Notes: generated by a model not told the origin, from the letters alone. Counted from the stretch's first letter, positions 33,582 through 42,592 are shown. The stretch is DNA of 64,000 bases from DATLNF01 sp046590575 (GCA_046590575.1 JBKJUS010000184.1:8700-72699); one strand, 5' to 3'. A program made the numbers and translations.

Positions 33582-34640
33582 GTGGACTTCGCTTTCTCCG
33601 AGGAACAACAGATGCTGCGCGCGGCAGCGCGCGACTTCCTCGAGCGGCGTCTGCCCCTCGAGCACGTCATCGCTCTCGCCGACAGCGAGTCGGCCTGGGA
33701 CCCTTCGTCGTGGCAGCAGGTTCACGCCCTGGGCTGGCTCGGACTCTCAGTGCCGGAGGACCAGGGCGGGGCCGGCATGTCCTTCATCGAGGAGGCGGTG
33801 GTCCTGGAGGAGACCGGGCGCGGTCTCTATCCAGGTCCATACTTCTCGACTGTCGCCCTTGCCCAGCCTCTTTTGGCCGCTGCCGGTGGTGAGCAGCTGG
33901 ACCGGCTGCTCCTCGGCGCCCGCACAACGACCGTCGCGACGAACCCCGACGTCACCGCTGCCGGCGACGTGCTCTGGGGCACGTCACGCCACGTTCCTGA
34001 CCTCGGCGTCGTCGACGATGTGCTGGTCGTCGCTGACGGCGCGGAAGGGCGTGGGGTGTGGCTGGTCGACCTGCACGAGCACCCGGACGTCGTACGCCGC
34101 ACGTCGACGATGGACACGACGCGTCGCCTCGGCGACCTCGTCCTCGACGCGACGCCGGCCACCTTGCTGCTCGAGCCCGCAGCGGCCAGTGTCCCCCTCG
34201 CCACCGCCCGGCTCCGCGGGCTGGCGGGACTGGCCTGCGAGGCGGTCGGGGTCGCGGAGCGATGCCTCGACATCAGCGCCGGCTACGTGAAGGAACGGCA
34301 GCAGTTCGGTCGTCCGATCGGCAGCTATCAGGGTGTCTCACACCGCATCGCCAACATCTATGTCGCCCTTGAGATGGCCCGGTCCCTCGCCTACTGGGCG
34401 GCGTGGTGCGTCAGTGTCGGCGATGAGCAGGCCGCATCGGCGTGCGCTGCCGCGAAGTCTGCTGCAAGCGAGGCAGCAGTCTTCGCCGCCGAGAACGCCA
34501 TTCAGGCGATGGGCGGCATCGGCTTCACCTGGGACCACCCGCTGCACCGCTTCTACAAGCGCGCGCAGTGGATCACGGCGTACGACGGCCATCCGCGCGA
34601 ACACCGCGCAGCACTCGCCGCTTCCTTGCTCGACGCCTGA
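33582..34640 (+). CDS. Acyl-CoA dehydrogenase, non-catalytic partner type
   Basis: 352 residues from the GTG at 33582, preceded by GAGAGG. Starts MDFAFSEEQQMLRAAARDFL and contains GLSVPEDQGGAGMSFIEEAVVLEE; the middle domain is short and divergent (no clear FAD-loop Ser/Thr). The C-terminal domain has ERQQFGRPIGSYQGVSHRIANI and ends HRFYKRAQWITAYDGHPREH, where the catalytic Glu seen in the preceding gene is absent. This fits the second subunit of an alpha2beta2 acyl-CoA dehydrogenase. Confidence 0.87.
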   Translation: MDFAFSEEQQMLRAAARDFLERRLPLEHVIALADSESAWDPSSWQQVHALGWLGLSVPEDQGGAGMSFIEEAVVLEETGRGLYPGPYFSTVALAQPLLAAAGGEQLDRLLLGARTTTVATNPDVTAAGDVLWGTSRHVPDLGVVDDVLVVADGAEGRGVWLVDLHEHPDVVRRTSTMDTTRRLGDLVLDATPATLLLEPAAASVPLATARLRGLAGLACEAVGVAERCLDISAGYVKERQQFGRPIGSYQGVSHRIANIYVALEMARSLAYWAAWCVSVGDEQAASACAAAKSAASEAAVFAAENAIQAMGGIGFTWDHPLHRFYKRAQWITAYDGHPREHRAALAASLLDA

Positions 34641-34647
34641 CCTGGGT

Positions 34648-35442
34648 ATGCGAGGCGACATGGTCCAGGTGGTGGCACATCGAGGTGCCTCGCACGACGT
34701 CGCCGAGCACACACTCGCGGCGTACGAGCGAGCGATCGACGAAGGGGCGGACGCCCTCGAGTGCGACGTACGGCTGACCCGCGACGGCATCTTGGTCTGC
34801 GTGCATGACCGCCGCGTGGATCGCACCAGCAATGGCCGCGGGGTGGTCTCGACGCTAGAACTCGCTGACCTGGCTGAGCTCGACTTCGGCGCGTGGCGAC
34901 GGCCAGGCGGGGATGTTCTGCTGACCGCTGGCTGGGAGGAACCTGACCGGGACCGTTCAGGCGTGCTCACCCTGGAACGGCTGATCAGCCTCGCGGCCGA
35001 GGCCCCCCGTCCCATCGAGCTCCATGTGGAGACGAAACACCCCACCCGCTACGCCGGACGGGTCGAGCGCAAGCTGGCTGAGCTCGTCGCCAGCTTCGGT
35101 CCGGCGGGGCCTCGGGTGACCGTCATGAGCTTCGCCCCGGTGGGCCTACGCCGGATGCACGCCTACGCTCCGGGGGTGCCGACCGTGCTGCTGCTCGAGC
35201 GAGTCCCGCGGTGGCTCCGCGACGGGAGCCTGCCGCCACGCGTGTCGATCGCCGGGCCGTCGCTCGAGGTCCTGCGCCGTGATCCGTCCTATGTCGACCG
35301 CGCGCACCAGCAGGGGAACCGGGTCCATGTGTGGACCGTGGACGATCCCGGCGACGTCGACTTCGTGATCGGCCTCGGGGTCGACGCTGTGATCACCAAC
35401 CGCCCCCAGGCGGTCCTCACCGCACTCGGAAGGACTTCATGA
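34648..35442 (+). CDS. Glycerophosphodiester phosphodiesterase family protein
   Basis: 264 residues from the ATG at 34648 (ATG at 34660 possible). Barrel motifs VQVVAHRGASHDVAEHTLAA (catalytic His-Arg), GADALECDVRLTRDG (metal Glu, Asp), VHDRRVDRTSNGRG and IELHVETKH. C-terminal VHVWTVDDPGDVDFVIGLGVDAVITNRP is typical. Cleaves glycerophosphodiesters to glycerol-3-phosphate and alcohol. No signal peptide, so probably cytoplasmic. Its stop overlaps the ATG of the Asp-box protein (ATGA). Confidence 0.93.
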   Translation: MRGDMVQVVAHRGASHDVAEHTLAAYERAIDEGADALECDVRLTRDGILVCVHDRRVDRTSNGRGVVSTLELADLAELDFGAWRRPGGDVLLTAGWEEPDRDRSGVLTLERLISLAAEAPRPIELHVETKHPTRYAGRVERKLAELVASFGPAGPRVTVMSFAPVGLRRMHAYAPGVPTVLLLERVPRWLRDGSLPPRVSIAGPSLEVLRRDPSYVDRAHQQGNRVHVWTVDDPGDVDFVIGLGVDAVITNRPQAVLTALGRTS

Positions 35443-36524
35443 CGACGCTGCTGCTGCTGGTCGGAACGACCAAGGGACTCTTCCTCTTCACCGGCGACGA
35501 CCGGAGCTCCCTCACCCGAAGTGGTCCGCACTTCCCGGGCCGAGAGGTCTACTCAGCGATCTATGACGACCGGGGCGGGCGTGGCCGGCTGCTCGCGGCC
35601 GCGACGAGCATGCACTTCGGCGCTTCACTCATGTCCTCGGACGACCTCGGCACCACGTGGCACGAGCCAGACGTGCCAATCATCGCGTTCCCGAGCGAGA
35701 GCGGCGCGGCGCTCGCGAACATCTGGCAGCTTGCTCTGGGTCAGCGCGAGGACGATGTCGTCTGGGCCGGAGTCGAACCGGCCGCTCTCTTCCGCTCAGC
35801 CGACGGGGGCGCTTCGTTCGAGCTCGTGCAGGGGCTGTGGGACCACCCGCACCGGCCGCAGTGGCAGCCCGGCGGCGGCGGGCTCTGCTTGCACACCGTG
35901 CTGCCACACCCGAGCGATCCGTCGCGCGTACTGATTGCGATCTCGGCGGCAGGGGTGTACGTCACCGAAGACGGCGGAGAGTCATGGCGGGCCTCCAACA
36001 GCGGCATCCGTGCGGACTTCCTGCCCGATCCACTGCCGGAGTTCGGCCAGTGCGTGCACAAGGTGGCCCGAGATGCCGGCGACGCCGACCGGCTCTACCT
36101 CCAGCACCATTGGGGCATCTACCGCAGTGACGACGGCGGCGCGGCGTGGTCGCCGATCGAGGACGGCGTGCCGTCAACCTTCGGCTTCCCGGTGGTGGCC
36201 CACCCGCACGACGCGGGCACGGCCTACGTCCTCCCGCTGCACTCGGACATGGTCCGCCTGACCCCGGATGGACAGATCCGGGTCTACCGGACCACAGACG
36301 CCGGGGAGCGCTGGGAGTCGATCTCCGACGGCCTGCCGCAGCGTGACGCGCATGCAACCGTGCTGCGCGACGCCTTCGCAGCCGATGCGCTCGCGCCCGT
36401 CGGACTGTGGTTCGGCACCCGCACTGGCCAGGTCTACGGCTCGGTCGATGAGGGATCGACGTGGCAGCTCGCGGCGGACCTGCTGCCGCCGGTGACCTGC
36501 GTCAAGACCGCGGTGCTGGCCTGA
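35439..36524 (+). CDS. Asp-box (BNR) beta-propeller protein, sialidase/VPS10-like
   Basis: 361 residues, ATG in a four-base overlap with the GDPD gene, GGAAGG five bases upstream. At least five Asp-box repeats of the form S/T-x-D-x-G-x-x-W/F: SADGGASF, TEDGGESW, SDDGGAAW, TTDAGERW and SVDEGSTW. This gives a cytoplasmic beta-propeller (no signal peptide). The family is often annotated as exo-alpha-sialidase, but I see no Arg triad evidence for sialidase activity, so the function is open. It is followed two bases later by a MoaD/ThiS-like gene. Confidence 0.85.
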   Translation: MTTLLLLVGTTKGLFLFTGDDRSSLTRSGPHFPGREVYSAIYDDRGGRGRLLAAATSMHFGASLMSSDDLGTTWHEPDVPIIAFPSESGAALANIWQLALGQREDDVVWAGVEPAALFRSADGGASFELVQGLWDHPHRPQWQPGGGGLCLHTVLPHPSDPSRVLIAISAAGVYVTEDGGESWRASNSGIRADFLPDPLPEFGQCVHKVARDAGDADRLYLQHHWGIYRSDDGGAAWSPIEDGVPSTFGFPVVAHPHDAGTAYVLPLHSDMVRLTPDGQIRVYRTTDAGERWESISDGLPQRDAHATVLRDAFAADALAPVGLWFGTRTGQVYGSVDEGSTWQLAADLLPPVTCVKTAVLA

Positions 36525-36526
36525 GC

Positions 36527-36811
36527 GTGCGCGTCACCGTGCATGTGCCCGGGGTGCTACGCGCACTCTCCGACGGAGAGCGCGTCCTGAGCTTCGAGCT
36601 GACCGACGGCGCCTCGGTGGGCGAGCTCCTCACTCAACTTGCCGAGCGAGCCCCTGGTCTCCATGCCCGCACCGTCGACGAGCAGGGCGCCGTACGACGG
36701 CACGTCAACGTCTTTGTCGAGGACGAGAGCATCCGCCGGTTGGACGGGCTTGACACTGTCCTGCGTGACGGTCAGGAGGTGCGGGTGATTCCCGCTGTCT
36801 CAGGGGGGTAA
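36527..36811 (+). CDS. MoaD/ThiS-like small protein with C-terminal Gly-Gly
   Basis: 94 residues from a GTG at 36527. Beta-grasp pattern: RVTVHVPGVLRALSDGERVL, ASVGELLTQLAERAPGL, HVNVFVEDESIRRLDG, LRDGQEVRVIPAVSGG. It ends exactly in Gly-Gly like sulfur carriers that are adenylated and thiocarboxylated. No activating E1 (MoeB/ThiF) is in the window. It is coupled with the Asp-box propeller gene, a pairing I recall from other actinobacteria. Confidence 0.85.
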   Translation: MRVTVHVPGVLRALSDGERVLSFELTDGASVGELLTQLAERAPGLHARTVDEQGAVRRHVNVFVEDESIRRLDGLDTVLRDGQEVRVIPAVSGG

Positions 36812-36845
36812 TCTAGGGACGCGCCAGTTATCCGCGGAGGTCGCG

Positions 36846-37493
36846 TTGGAGATCGAACCAGTCCGACCTCGTCTGCGCGGGGTGCTCCATCAGTGGGCCT
36901 TTGCGGCTTTCGGCGGCGGCTGCCTCGCCTTGGTGATCACCGCGGACACGGGCCGCGCGCGGGTGGCGGCGCTTATCTACGCGCTCAGCGTGGTCGGCCT
37001 CTTCGGCACCAGCGCGCTCTACCACCGTCGCACCTGGTCCGACCGCGGGCGTCGCAACATGAAGCGACTCGACCACTCGATGATCTTCGTGCTGATCGCC
37101 GGCACCTACACGCCCTTCGCGATGCTGGTCCTCGAGGGGCGCGCCGCTGCCACCATCCTGATCATCGTCTGGGGCGGTGCCCTGCTCGGCATCGCCAGCA
37201 AGCTGATCTTCCTGGGCGCACCGAAGTGGGTCTCCGCACCGCCGTACCTCGCGCTTGGCTGGGTCGCTGTCGCCTTCCTGCCGCAGCTTGAGGACCGCGC
37301 CGGCCTCGCGACCGTCGTCCTGCTTGCAGTCGGTGGCGGGCTCTACAGCCTCGGCGCGATCGTCTACGCGACCGGACGACCCAACCCCTTCCCCAACGTT
37401 TTCGGCTACCACGAGGTCTTCCACGTGCTCACGATCGTGGCGGCGACCCTGCACTTCATCGCCGTCGGCGCCTTCGCCCTCAACGTCAGCTGA
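36846..37493 (+). CDS. Hemolysin III / PAQR-type membrane protein
   Basis: 215 residues, TTG start with GGAGG six bases upstream. Seven hydrophobic segments. Conserved positions typical of the family: GTSALYHRR, KRLDHSMIFVLIAGTYTPF, and FGYHEVFHVLTIVAATLHF with the paired His residues that bind zinc in PAQR proteins. Function of bacterial members is unclear. Confidence 0.92.
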   Translation: MEIEPVRPRLRGVLHQWAFAAFGGGCLALVITADTGRARVAALIYALSVVGLFGTSALYHRRTWSDRGRRNMKRLDHSMIFVLIAGTYTPFAMLVLEGRAAATILIIVWGGALLGIASKLIFLGAPKWVSAPPYLALGWVAVAFLPQLEDRAGLATVVLLAVGGGLYSLGAIVYATGRPNPFPNVFGYHEVFHVLTIVAATLHFIAVGAFALNVS

Positions 37494-37513
37494 CCCGCAC
37501 TAGGCTGCTGGTC

Positions 37514-38467
37514 ATGCGGGCTATCCAGATCACCGAGTTCGGCGGACCTGAGGTGCTGACCGTCACCGACCTGCCCGACCCCGTGCCGCTCGACGGGCAG
37601 ATCGCGATCGACGTGAGCCGGTCCGGCATCAATTTCGCCGACACGCACCAAGCAGAGAACTCCTACCTCGCCCCCCAGGAGCTTCCCCTCGTCCCCGGTG
37701 CCGAGGTCGTCGGACGCACTCCGGACGGCCGGCGGGTCGTCGCGCTTCTCCAAGGCGGCGGGTACGCCGAGAAGGCCGTCGCCTGGCCGATGCTGGCCTT
37801 CGACGTCCCCGACGCGGTGGGCGATGCCGCGGCGCTCGCGCTGGTGCTGCAAGGGATGACGGCGTGGCACCTGTTGCGCACGTCGGCCCGGATGTCACCT
37901 GGTGAGTCCGTCGTCGTGGTCGCCGCTGCAGGCGGCGTGGGCAGCCTCGCTGTTCAGCTGGCGAAGGCCTGGGGAGCTGGTCGGGTCATCGCCACCGCGT
38001 CGAGCGAGGAGAAGCGGGCACTCGCTCTCGACCTCGGTGCGGATGCTGCGGTCGACCCGGACGGCCCCGACCTCAAGGCCGCACTCGAGGAGGCCAACGG
38101 CGGCAAGAAGGTGGACATCGTGCTCGAGATGACCGGCGGCCCCGTCTTCGACGCCTCGCTGGCCGCGCTCGCGCCGTTCGGTCGACTGGTGACCTACGGC
38201 ATGGCCGGCCGGGTGCCGCCGAAGCCGGTCGACGCTCGGGCGCTCGTCGCCCGCAGCCGCGCCGTCATCGGTTTCTGGCTGGCGCACTGCATGACCAAGC
38301 CCTCGATGTTGAGCGGCCCCATGGCCGAGCTGCTCACCATGGTCGCCGACGGCCGGCTCAAGCCGATCCTCGGCGGGGAGTACACCCTGGCCGACGCGGG
38401 TCGGGCGCACGAGGACCTGCGGGCGCGCCGTACGACGGGCAAGCTCGTCCTCGACCCCTCTGCGTGA
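37514..38467 (+). CDS. NADPH:quinone oxidoreductase (zinc-free MDR family)
   Basis: 317 residues, ATG at 37514. Medium-chain dehydrogenase/reductase: MRAIQITEFGGPEVLTVTDL, SGINFADTHQ, then the NADPH site VVVAAAGGVGSLAVQLAKAWG and ADAAVDPDG. No structural-zinc cysteines, so it belongs to the quinone-oxidoreductase branch. Reduces quinones or enone-type compounds. Confidence 0.92.
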   Translation: MRAIQITEFGGPEVLTVTDLPDPVPLDGQIAIDVSRSGINFADTHQAENSYLAPQELPLVPGAEVVGRTPDGRRVVALLQGGGYAEKAVAWPMLAFDVPDAVGDAAALALVLQGMTAWHLLRTSARMSPGESVVVVAAAGGVGSLAVQLAKAWGAGRVIATASSEEKRALALDLGADAAVDPDGPDLKAALEEANGGKKVDIVLEMTGGPVFDASLAALAPFGRLVTYGMAGRVPPKPVDARALVARSRAVIGFWLAHCMTKPSMLSGPMAELLTMVADGRLKPILGGEYTLADAGRAHEDLRARRTTGKLVLDPSA

Positions 38468-38468
38468 C

Positions 38469-38687
38469 ATGCGGGATGTGACCGGAGGTCCGCACGAACC
38501 TGCCATCTGCTCGGCCAAGGGTTGCCGGGTGCACGCTAGGCACCTTCTCATCTGGAACAACCCGAAGCTGCACACGGTGGACCGAGAGAAGACCTGGGCC
38601 GCCTGCGACGAGCACCGGGACACCCTTGGCTCCTTCCTGAATGTGCGGGGATTCCTGCAGCGGATTGAGGAGATGCCCAGCGAGTAG
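38469..38687 (+). CDS. Small Cys/His protein of unknown function
   Basis: 72 residues, ATG right after the quinone-reductase stop. CSAKGC near the N-terminus and CDEHRDTLGSFL in the centre suggest a small zinc-binding fold; LIWNNPKLHT followed by KTWAACDEH recurs in actinobacterial homologues that are sometimes labelled acetone carboxylase, a label I consider unsupported. Probably cotranscribed with the preceding gene. Confidence 0.72.
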   Translation: MRDVTGGPHEPAICSAKGCRVHARHLLIWNNPKLHTVDREKTWAACDEHRDTLGSFLNVRGFLQRIEEMPSE

Positions 38688-38720
38688 GAATCTCGCCTCC
38701 GGTGTCGAAACACTGACCCC

Positions 38721-40358
38721 ATGAGACGACCACTGCTCCTGGCCGCCGCAGTCGCCCTGATCGGCGCGACCGCCCCGCTGGCCCGCACCCAGACCAACGC
38801 GCTGTCCGTCGTGGCCGTCGAGGTCTCCAGCCGCGCGGAGGCGGCGTACGTCGCTGCGAACTTCGACGAGACGCACCGCTACCTCCCCGGATTCGTGGAG
38901 ATCGTCGTGCGCCCCGGCGATGAGGAGCGCCTCAAGGCGCTGGGCTATGACTTCGACATCGTCACCGCGGACCTCGTCAAGTCGGAGAACGCCAAGCGCG
39001 CGGCCGCGGGCCCCGCCCCGCTCATCGCGCTGCCCGGTCCGGACCGGTCCGACTACCGCAGGCTCGCGGACTTCAACACCGAGATGAAAGAGCTGGCAGC
39101 CAAGAACCCCGGCATCGTCAAGCTTCTCACCCTGCCGAACAAGACGCTCGAGGGCCGCACCGTCTACGGCCTTGAGATCGCCAGTGACGTCAAGGCCGTC
39201 GACGGCCGTCCGACCCTCTACATCGACGGCATCCACCATGCCCGTGAGTGGCCGGCGGGCGAGTACCCGATGATCTATGCCCATCACCTGGTCGAGAGCC
39301 TCAAGGCGCGGGACCCACAGATCACCCGGCTAGCCCGGACGCTGCGCTTCGTCATCGTGCCGGTCGTCAACGCCGATGGCTTCGACTTCGCCCGGTCGTC
39401 GCTGGTGGACGCACGAGGTGCCGGTGGCACTCCGCTGGCGATCGTCGGCGCCGAGGCCTACTGGCGCAAGAACCGCCGGTCGCACACGGGTGTCACCACC
39501 ACCGTGCCTGGTGTGGTCCAGCGCAACCTCGACGCCTACGGCACCGACCCGAACCGCAACTACGGCTACAACTGGGGCGACAACAAGGCCGGGTCCTCCT
39601 CGGACAAGACTAACCAGACCTACCGCGGCCCCCAGCCGTTCTCCGAGCCCGAGACGCAGAACGTGCGCTCGCTGCTCCTCGGCCGCCACGCCACCGGCGT
39701 ACTCAGCAACCACACCTACTCCCGGCTCGTCCTAAGGCCCTGGGGCGACACCGACGAGCCGTCACCGGACGAGGCGCTGCTCGAGAGCATCGGCGAGGGC
39801 ATGGCCGAAGCAATGGGTGGTTACCGCAACATCCTCGGCATCGAGCTCTATGTCACGACCGGCACCCTCAACGACTGGGCGTACGGCACATCGGGTTCGC
39901 TGGCGTATGTCCTCGAGCACGGTGATGAGTTCCACCCGGTCTACGGCGACGGACCCGGCGAGGAGTTCCCCGGCGTACTCAGCGCCTTCACCCGGATGGC
40001 CGAAGCCGCCGCCAATCCGCGCAACCACGGCGTCGTCGCGGGCCGGGTCCTCGGCCGTGACGGCCGTCCGGTCCGCGCGAAGATCACCGCGGTCAAGCGC
40101 TTCGAGAACCCGCTGTGGCCGGGCAACCCCTCCGGCAAGAAGACCTTTCCCCACGTCATCGACACCGCGACGCAGGCTGCGGCCAACGGCAGCTTCGCCT
40201 GGCACGTCAACCCGAGCACCCGGCCGGCGATCCAGGCCGCCGGCGGTGTCGAGGCCTACACCGTGACGATCAGCGCGCCCGGTGCCCCGAGCGTCACCCG
40301 CCAGGTCGTCGTCCGCCGGGGGCAGCGGGTCGACCTCGGCACCATCCGGCTCGGCTAG
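38721..40358 (+). CDS. M14 zinc carboxypeptidase, secreted
   Basis: 545 residues, ATG with signal peptide (RRPLLLAAAVALIGATAPLA). Zinc site DGIHHAREWPAGE (His and Glu of HxxE), the later His in LSNHTYSRLVLRPWG, the substrate region NADGFDFARS and DPNRNYGYNWG, and the catalytic Glu in LAYVLEHGDEFHP. The last 100 residues (GVVAGRVLGRDGRPVRAKI onwards) form a carboxypeptidase-regulatory-like beta-sandwich. It removes C-terminal residues from extracellular peptides. Confidence 0.93.
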   Translation: MRRPLLLAAAVALIGATAPLARTQTNALSVVAVEVSSRAEAAYVAANFDETHRYLPGFVEIVVRPGDEERLKALGYDFDIVTADLVKSENAKRAAAGPAPLIALPGPDRSDYRRLADFNTEMKELAAKNPGIVKLLTLPNKTLEGRTVYGLEIASDVKAVDGRPTLYIDGIHHAREWPAGEYPMIYAHHLVESLKARDPQITRLARTLRFVIVPVVNADGFDFARSSLVDARGAGGTPLAIVGAEAYWRKNRRSHTGVTTTVPGVVQRNLDAYGTDPNRNYGYNWGDNKAGSSSDKTNQTYRGPQPFSEPETQNVRSLLLGRHATGVLSNHTYSRLVLRPWGDTDEPSPDEALLESIGEGMAEAMGGYRNILGIELYVTTGTLNDWAYGTSGSLAYVLEHGDEFHPVYGDGPGEEFPGVLSAFTRMAEAAANPRNHGVVAGRVLGRDGRPVRAKITAVKRFENPLWPGNPSGKKTFPHVIDTATQAAANGSFAWHVNPSTRPAIQAAGGVEAYTVTISAPGAPSVTRQVVVRRGQRVDLGTIRLG

Positions 40359-40381
40359 CCGTTCCCGGGCAGACTGGCCCG

Positions 40382-40849
40382 GTGGACCCCATCTGGCAGC
40401 CGCTGTCGCCTGCCGTGCTCCGGCTCTGGCGGGCCGGCAGTCTCGCAACGACCGTCGCGCTCGGTCTCGTCGGCGGGGCGATGGCCGCAGCGGCCGGTGG
40501 CCCGGTGGCCGCGGTCGCTGTCGCCGTACCCGCCGCTGTGCTCGGGGCCATGCTGTGGAGGCTGCAAGGGCGGCGCCATGACGCCTGGGGCTATGCCGAG
40601 CGGGCGGCCGACCTGATGCTGCGCCGCGGCCTCCTCGTGCGCCGTACGACGATCGTGCCCTATGGACGGATGCAGTTCGTCGACGTAGCGCAGGGGCCAC
40701 TGGACCGCCGTTACGGCATCGCGTCCGTGGTGCTACACACCGCGGCGGCGACGACGGACGCGGTCATCCCCGGATTGCCGGTAGACGAGGCCGAGCGCCT
40801 GCGGGACCGCCTCGCCGAGCTGGGCAAGGCCCGTGCCGCCGGGCTCTGA
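40382..40849 (+). CDS. Bacterial PH-domain membrane protein (YdbS-like)
   Basis: 155 residues from a GTG at 40382. Two hydrophobic helices (about 20-58) followed by a bPH_2 (DUF304) domain: AERAADLMLRRGLLVRRTTIVPYGRMQFVDVAQGPLDRRYGIASV. Such YdbS/YdbT pairs sit in the membrane; role uncertain. Overlaps the next gene by 17 bases. Confidence 0.87.
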   Translation: MDPIWQPLSPAVLRLWRAGSLATTVALGLVGGAMAAAAGGPVAAVAVAVPAAVLGAMLWRLQGRRHDAWGYAERAADLMLRRGLLVRRTTIVPYGRMQFVDVAQGPLDRRYGIASVVLHTAAATTDAVIPGLPVDEAERLRDRLAELGKARAAGL

Positions 40850-42137
40850 CGGCTGGCACTCGCTGCATCCGCTCACCCCGGTCCTGCGCAGCGGGCGCTA
40901 CGCCCTTCCGGTGGCCCTCGGCATCGTCCAGACGAGCAACGGGACGGTGAGCCGGACCTACCTGCTGCCGGTCGTCGCTTTCACGGTCGTCGTCGGCGCC
41001 GCGATCGGCTACTTCAGCTGGCGCTTCACCCGCTACCGCATCGCCGCGGACGCACTCGAGCTGGAGTCAGGCGTGTTCCAGCGTCGCCGCCGTCGAGTGC
41101 CGCTCGCCCGCCTCGAGTCGATCGACCTGACGCGCAACCTGCTGGCCAGAGCCTTCGGGCTCGCGGAGCTGCACCTCGAGGCAGTCGGCACCGGAGACTC
41201 CGAGGTCGTGCTGTCCTACCTCGGTGAGGACGACGCGGCCGCGCTTAAGGCCACGCTGCTTGCGCGCCGCGCCGGAGTGGCTCCGGACGCCGCGCCGCCG
41301 CCCGAGGTCGTGCTGGCCGCTGTGCCGGCGCGACCCCTCGTCATCACCGCCTTGCTCGTGCCGGCCGTGTTGCTCGTGGTGTTCATCGCGGTCTCGGTGA
41401 CAGCCGCGTCCTTCTCTCTCCCCGTCGCCGGCGTGGTGGTCGTGGGGGGTGTGCCGGGTCTGCTGGCAATCACGGCGGCCGGCATCGCTCGGCAGGAGTC
41501 GCTCTTCGGCTTCACCGTCGCCGAGGCACCGGACGGGCTGCGCATCCGACGCGGTCTGGTCAACCTGCGCACGCAGACCATCCCGCTGAACCGGGTCCAG
41601 GCAATACGGATCGTCGAGCCGCTGCTGTGGCGACCGTTCGGCTGGGCCCGGGTCTTCGTCGATGTTGCGGGCTATCGGGGCAGTGGACGCAACGCCAGCG
41701 AGCAGACTTCGCTGCTGCTGCCGGTCGCGCCGCGGACCTTGGTGGGGCCCATCCTCGCTCGGGTGCTGCCAGGGCTGGATCTCAGCGCGATACCGCTACG
41801 AGCCGCGCCACCACGCGCTCGGTGGCGAGCGCCGCTGTCCTACAGCCGTCTCGGCACAGCGTGGACTCCGCAGTTTGCCGTCACCCGCCGCGGACGGCTC
41901 CGGCGTCTCACGGACGTCGTACCCCACACGAGGGTGCAGAGCCTGCGGATCACCCAGGGTCCCGTCCAGCGACGGCTCGACCTCGCCACGCTGCACCTGG
42001 ACTCACCGGGATCCACGGTGTCCGCGAAGGCGCTGCACCGCGATGCGCGGGAGGCGGCCGACCTAGCCCAGAAGTCGAGGCAGCTCGACCTACTGGCCGG
42101 GAACCGTGCTGCTCTCACCAGCGTCGAATCGCCATGA
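40833..42137 (+). CDS. Bacterial PH-domain membrane protein (YdbT-like)
   Basis: 434 residues, GTG start within the end of the preceding gene. Two or more bPH_2 domains (about 70-145: LELESGVFQRRRRRVPLARLESIDL; about 225-300: LRIRRGLVNLRTQTIPLNRVQAIRI; a further weaker one near 350-420) separated by membrane helices (about 45-65, 165-185, 190-215). Partner of the YdbS-like protein. Its stop overlaps the ATG of the SSI-like lipoprotein (ATGA), so all three are one transcription unit. Confidence 0.88.
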   Translation: MPPGSDGWHSLHPLTPVLRSGRYALPVALGIVQTSNGTVSRTYLLPVVAFTVVVGAAIGYFSWRFTRYRIAADALELESGVFQRRRRRVPLARLESIDLTRNLLARAFGLAELHLEAVGTGDSEVVLSYLGEDDAAALKATLLARRAGVAPDAAPPPEVVLAAVPARPLVITALLVPAVLLVVFIAVSVTAASFSLPVAGVVVVGGVPGLLAITAAGIARQESLFGFTVAEAPDGLRIRRGLVNLRTQTIPLNRVQAIRIVEPLLWRPFGWARVFVDVAGYRGSGRNASEQTSLLLPVAPRTLVGPILARVLPGLDLSAIPLRAAPPRARWRAPLSYSRLGTAWTPQFAVTRRGRLRRLTDVVPHTRVQSLRITQGPVQRRLDLATLHLDSPGSTVSAKALHRDAREAADLAQKSRQLDLLAGNRAALTSVESP

Positions 42138-42583
42138 ACCCGGCTCGGATCTGCGTTCCTCTCGTCTGCGTCGCCGTGCTGCTCAGCGGCTGCGCCGCGG
42201 AGTCCGACGACGCCACCACCGTGATCAGCGACGGACCTCGCGACCGATTGAGCGTCACCTTGGCGGCCGACGCACAGGGCAGCGGGCAGCAGACCTGGAC
42301 GCTCACCTGCCGGCCGGCCGGCGGGAGCCACCCGGATGCTTCGGCGGCCTGCGCTGCCCTGGCGGCGAGCGCGGACCCGTTTGCCCCCGTGCCGCGCGAC
42401 GTGGCCTGCACGGAGATCTTCGGCGGATCGGCGGTGGGCACGATCACCGGCACGCAAGACGGACGTCGGGTCGACGCGCGTTACACCCGCTCGAACGGCT
42501 GCGAGATCAGCCGTTGGGACGCGATCGCAGCCGTATTCCCCGGCGAGATCCCTGGTGCGGCCGGGCCCGGCACGCCGCAGTAG
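42134..42583 (+). CDS. Subtilisin-inhibitor-like (SSI) lipoprotein
   Basis: 149 residues, ATG overlapping the previous stop. Lipobox LLSGC (Cys near 21) shows a lipid-anchored protein. The mature part has the SSI pattern: WTLTCRPAGGSHPDASAACAAL, ACTEIFGGSAVGTITGT, RVDARYTRSNGCEISRWD, with four cysteines placed for the two SSI disulfides. The position equivalent to the SSI reactive site is Glu (CTEIF). It might inhibit an extracellular protease; coupling to PH-domain membrane proteins is unusual. Confidence 0.85.
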   Translation: MNPARICVPLVCVAVLLSGCAAESDDATTVISDGPRDRLSVTLAADAQGSGQQTWTLTCRPAGGSHPDASAACAALAASADPFAPVPRDVACTEIFGGSAVGTITGTQDGRRVDARYTRSNGCEISRWDAIAAVFPGEIPGAAGPGTPQ

Positions 42584-42592
42584 CGCCTCGCC

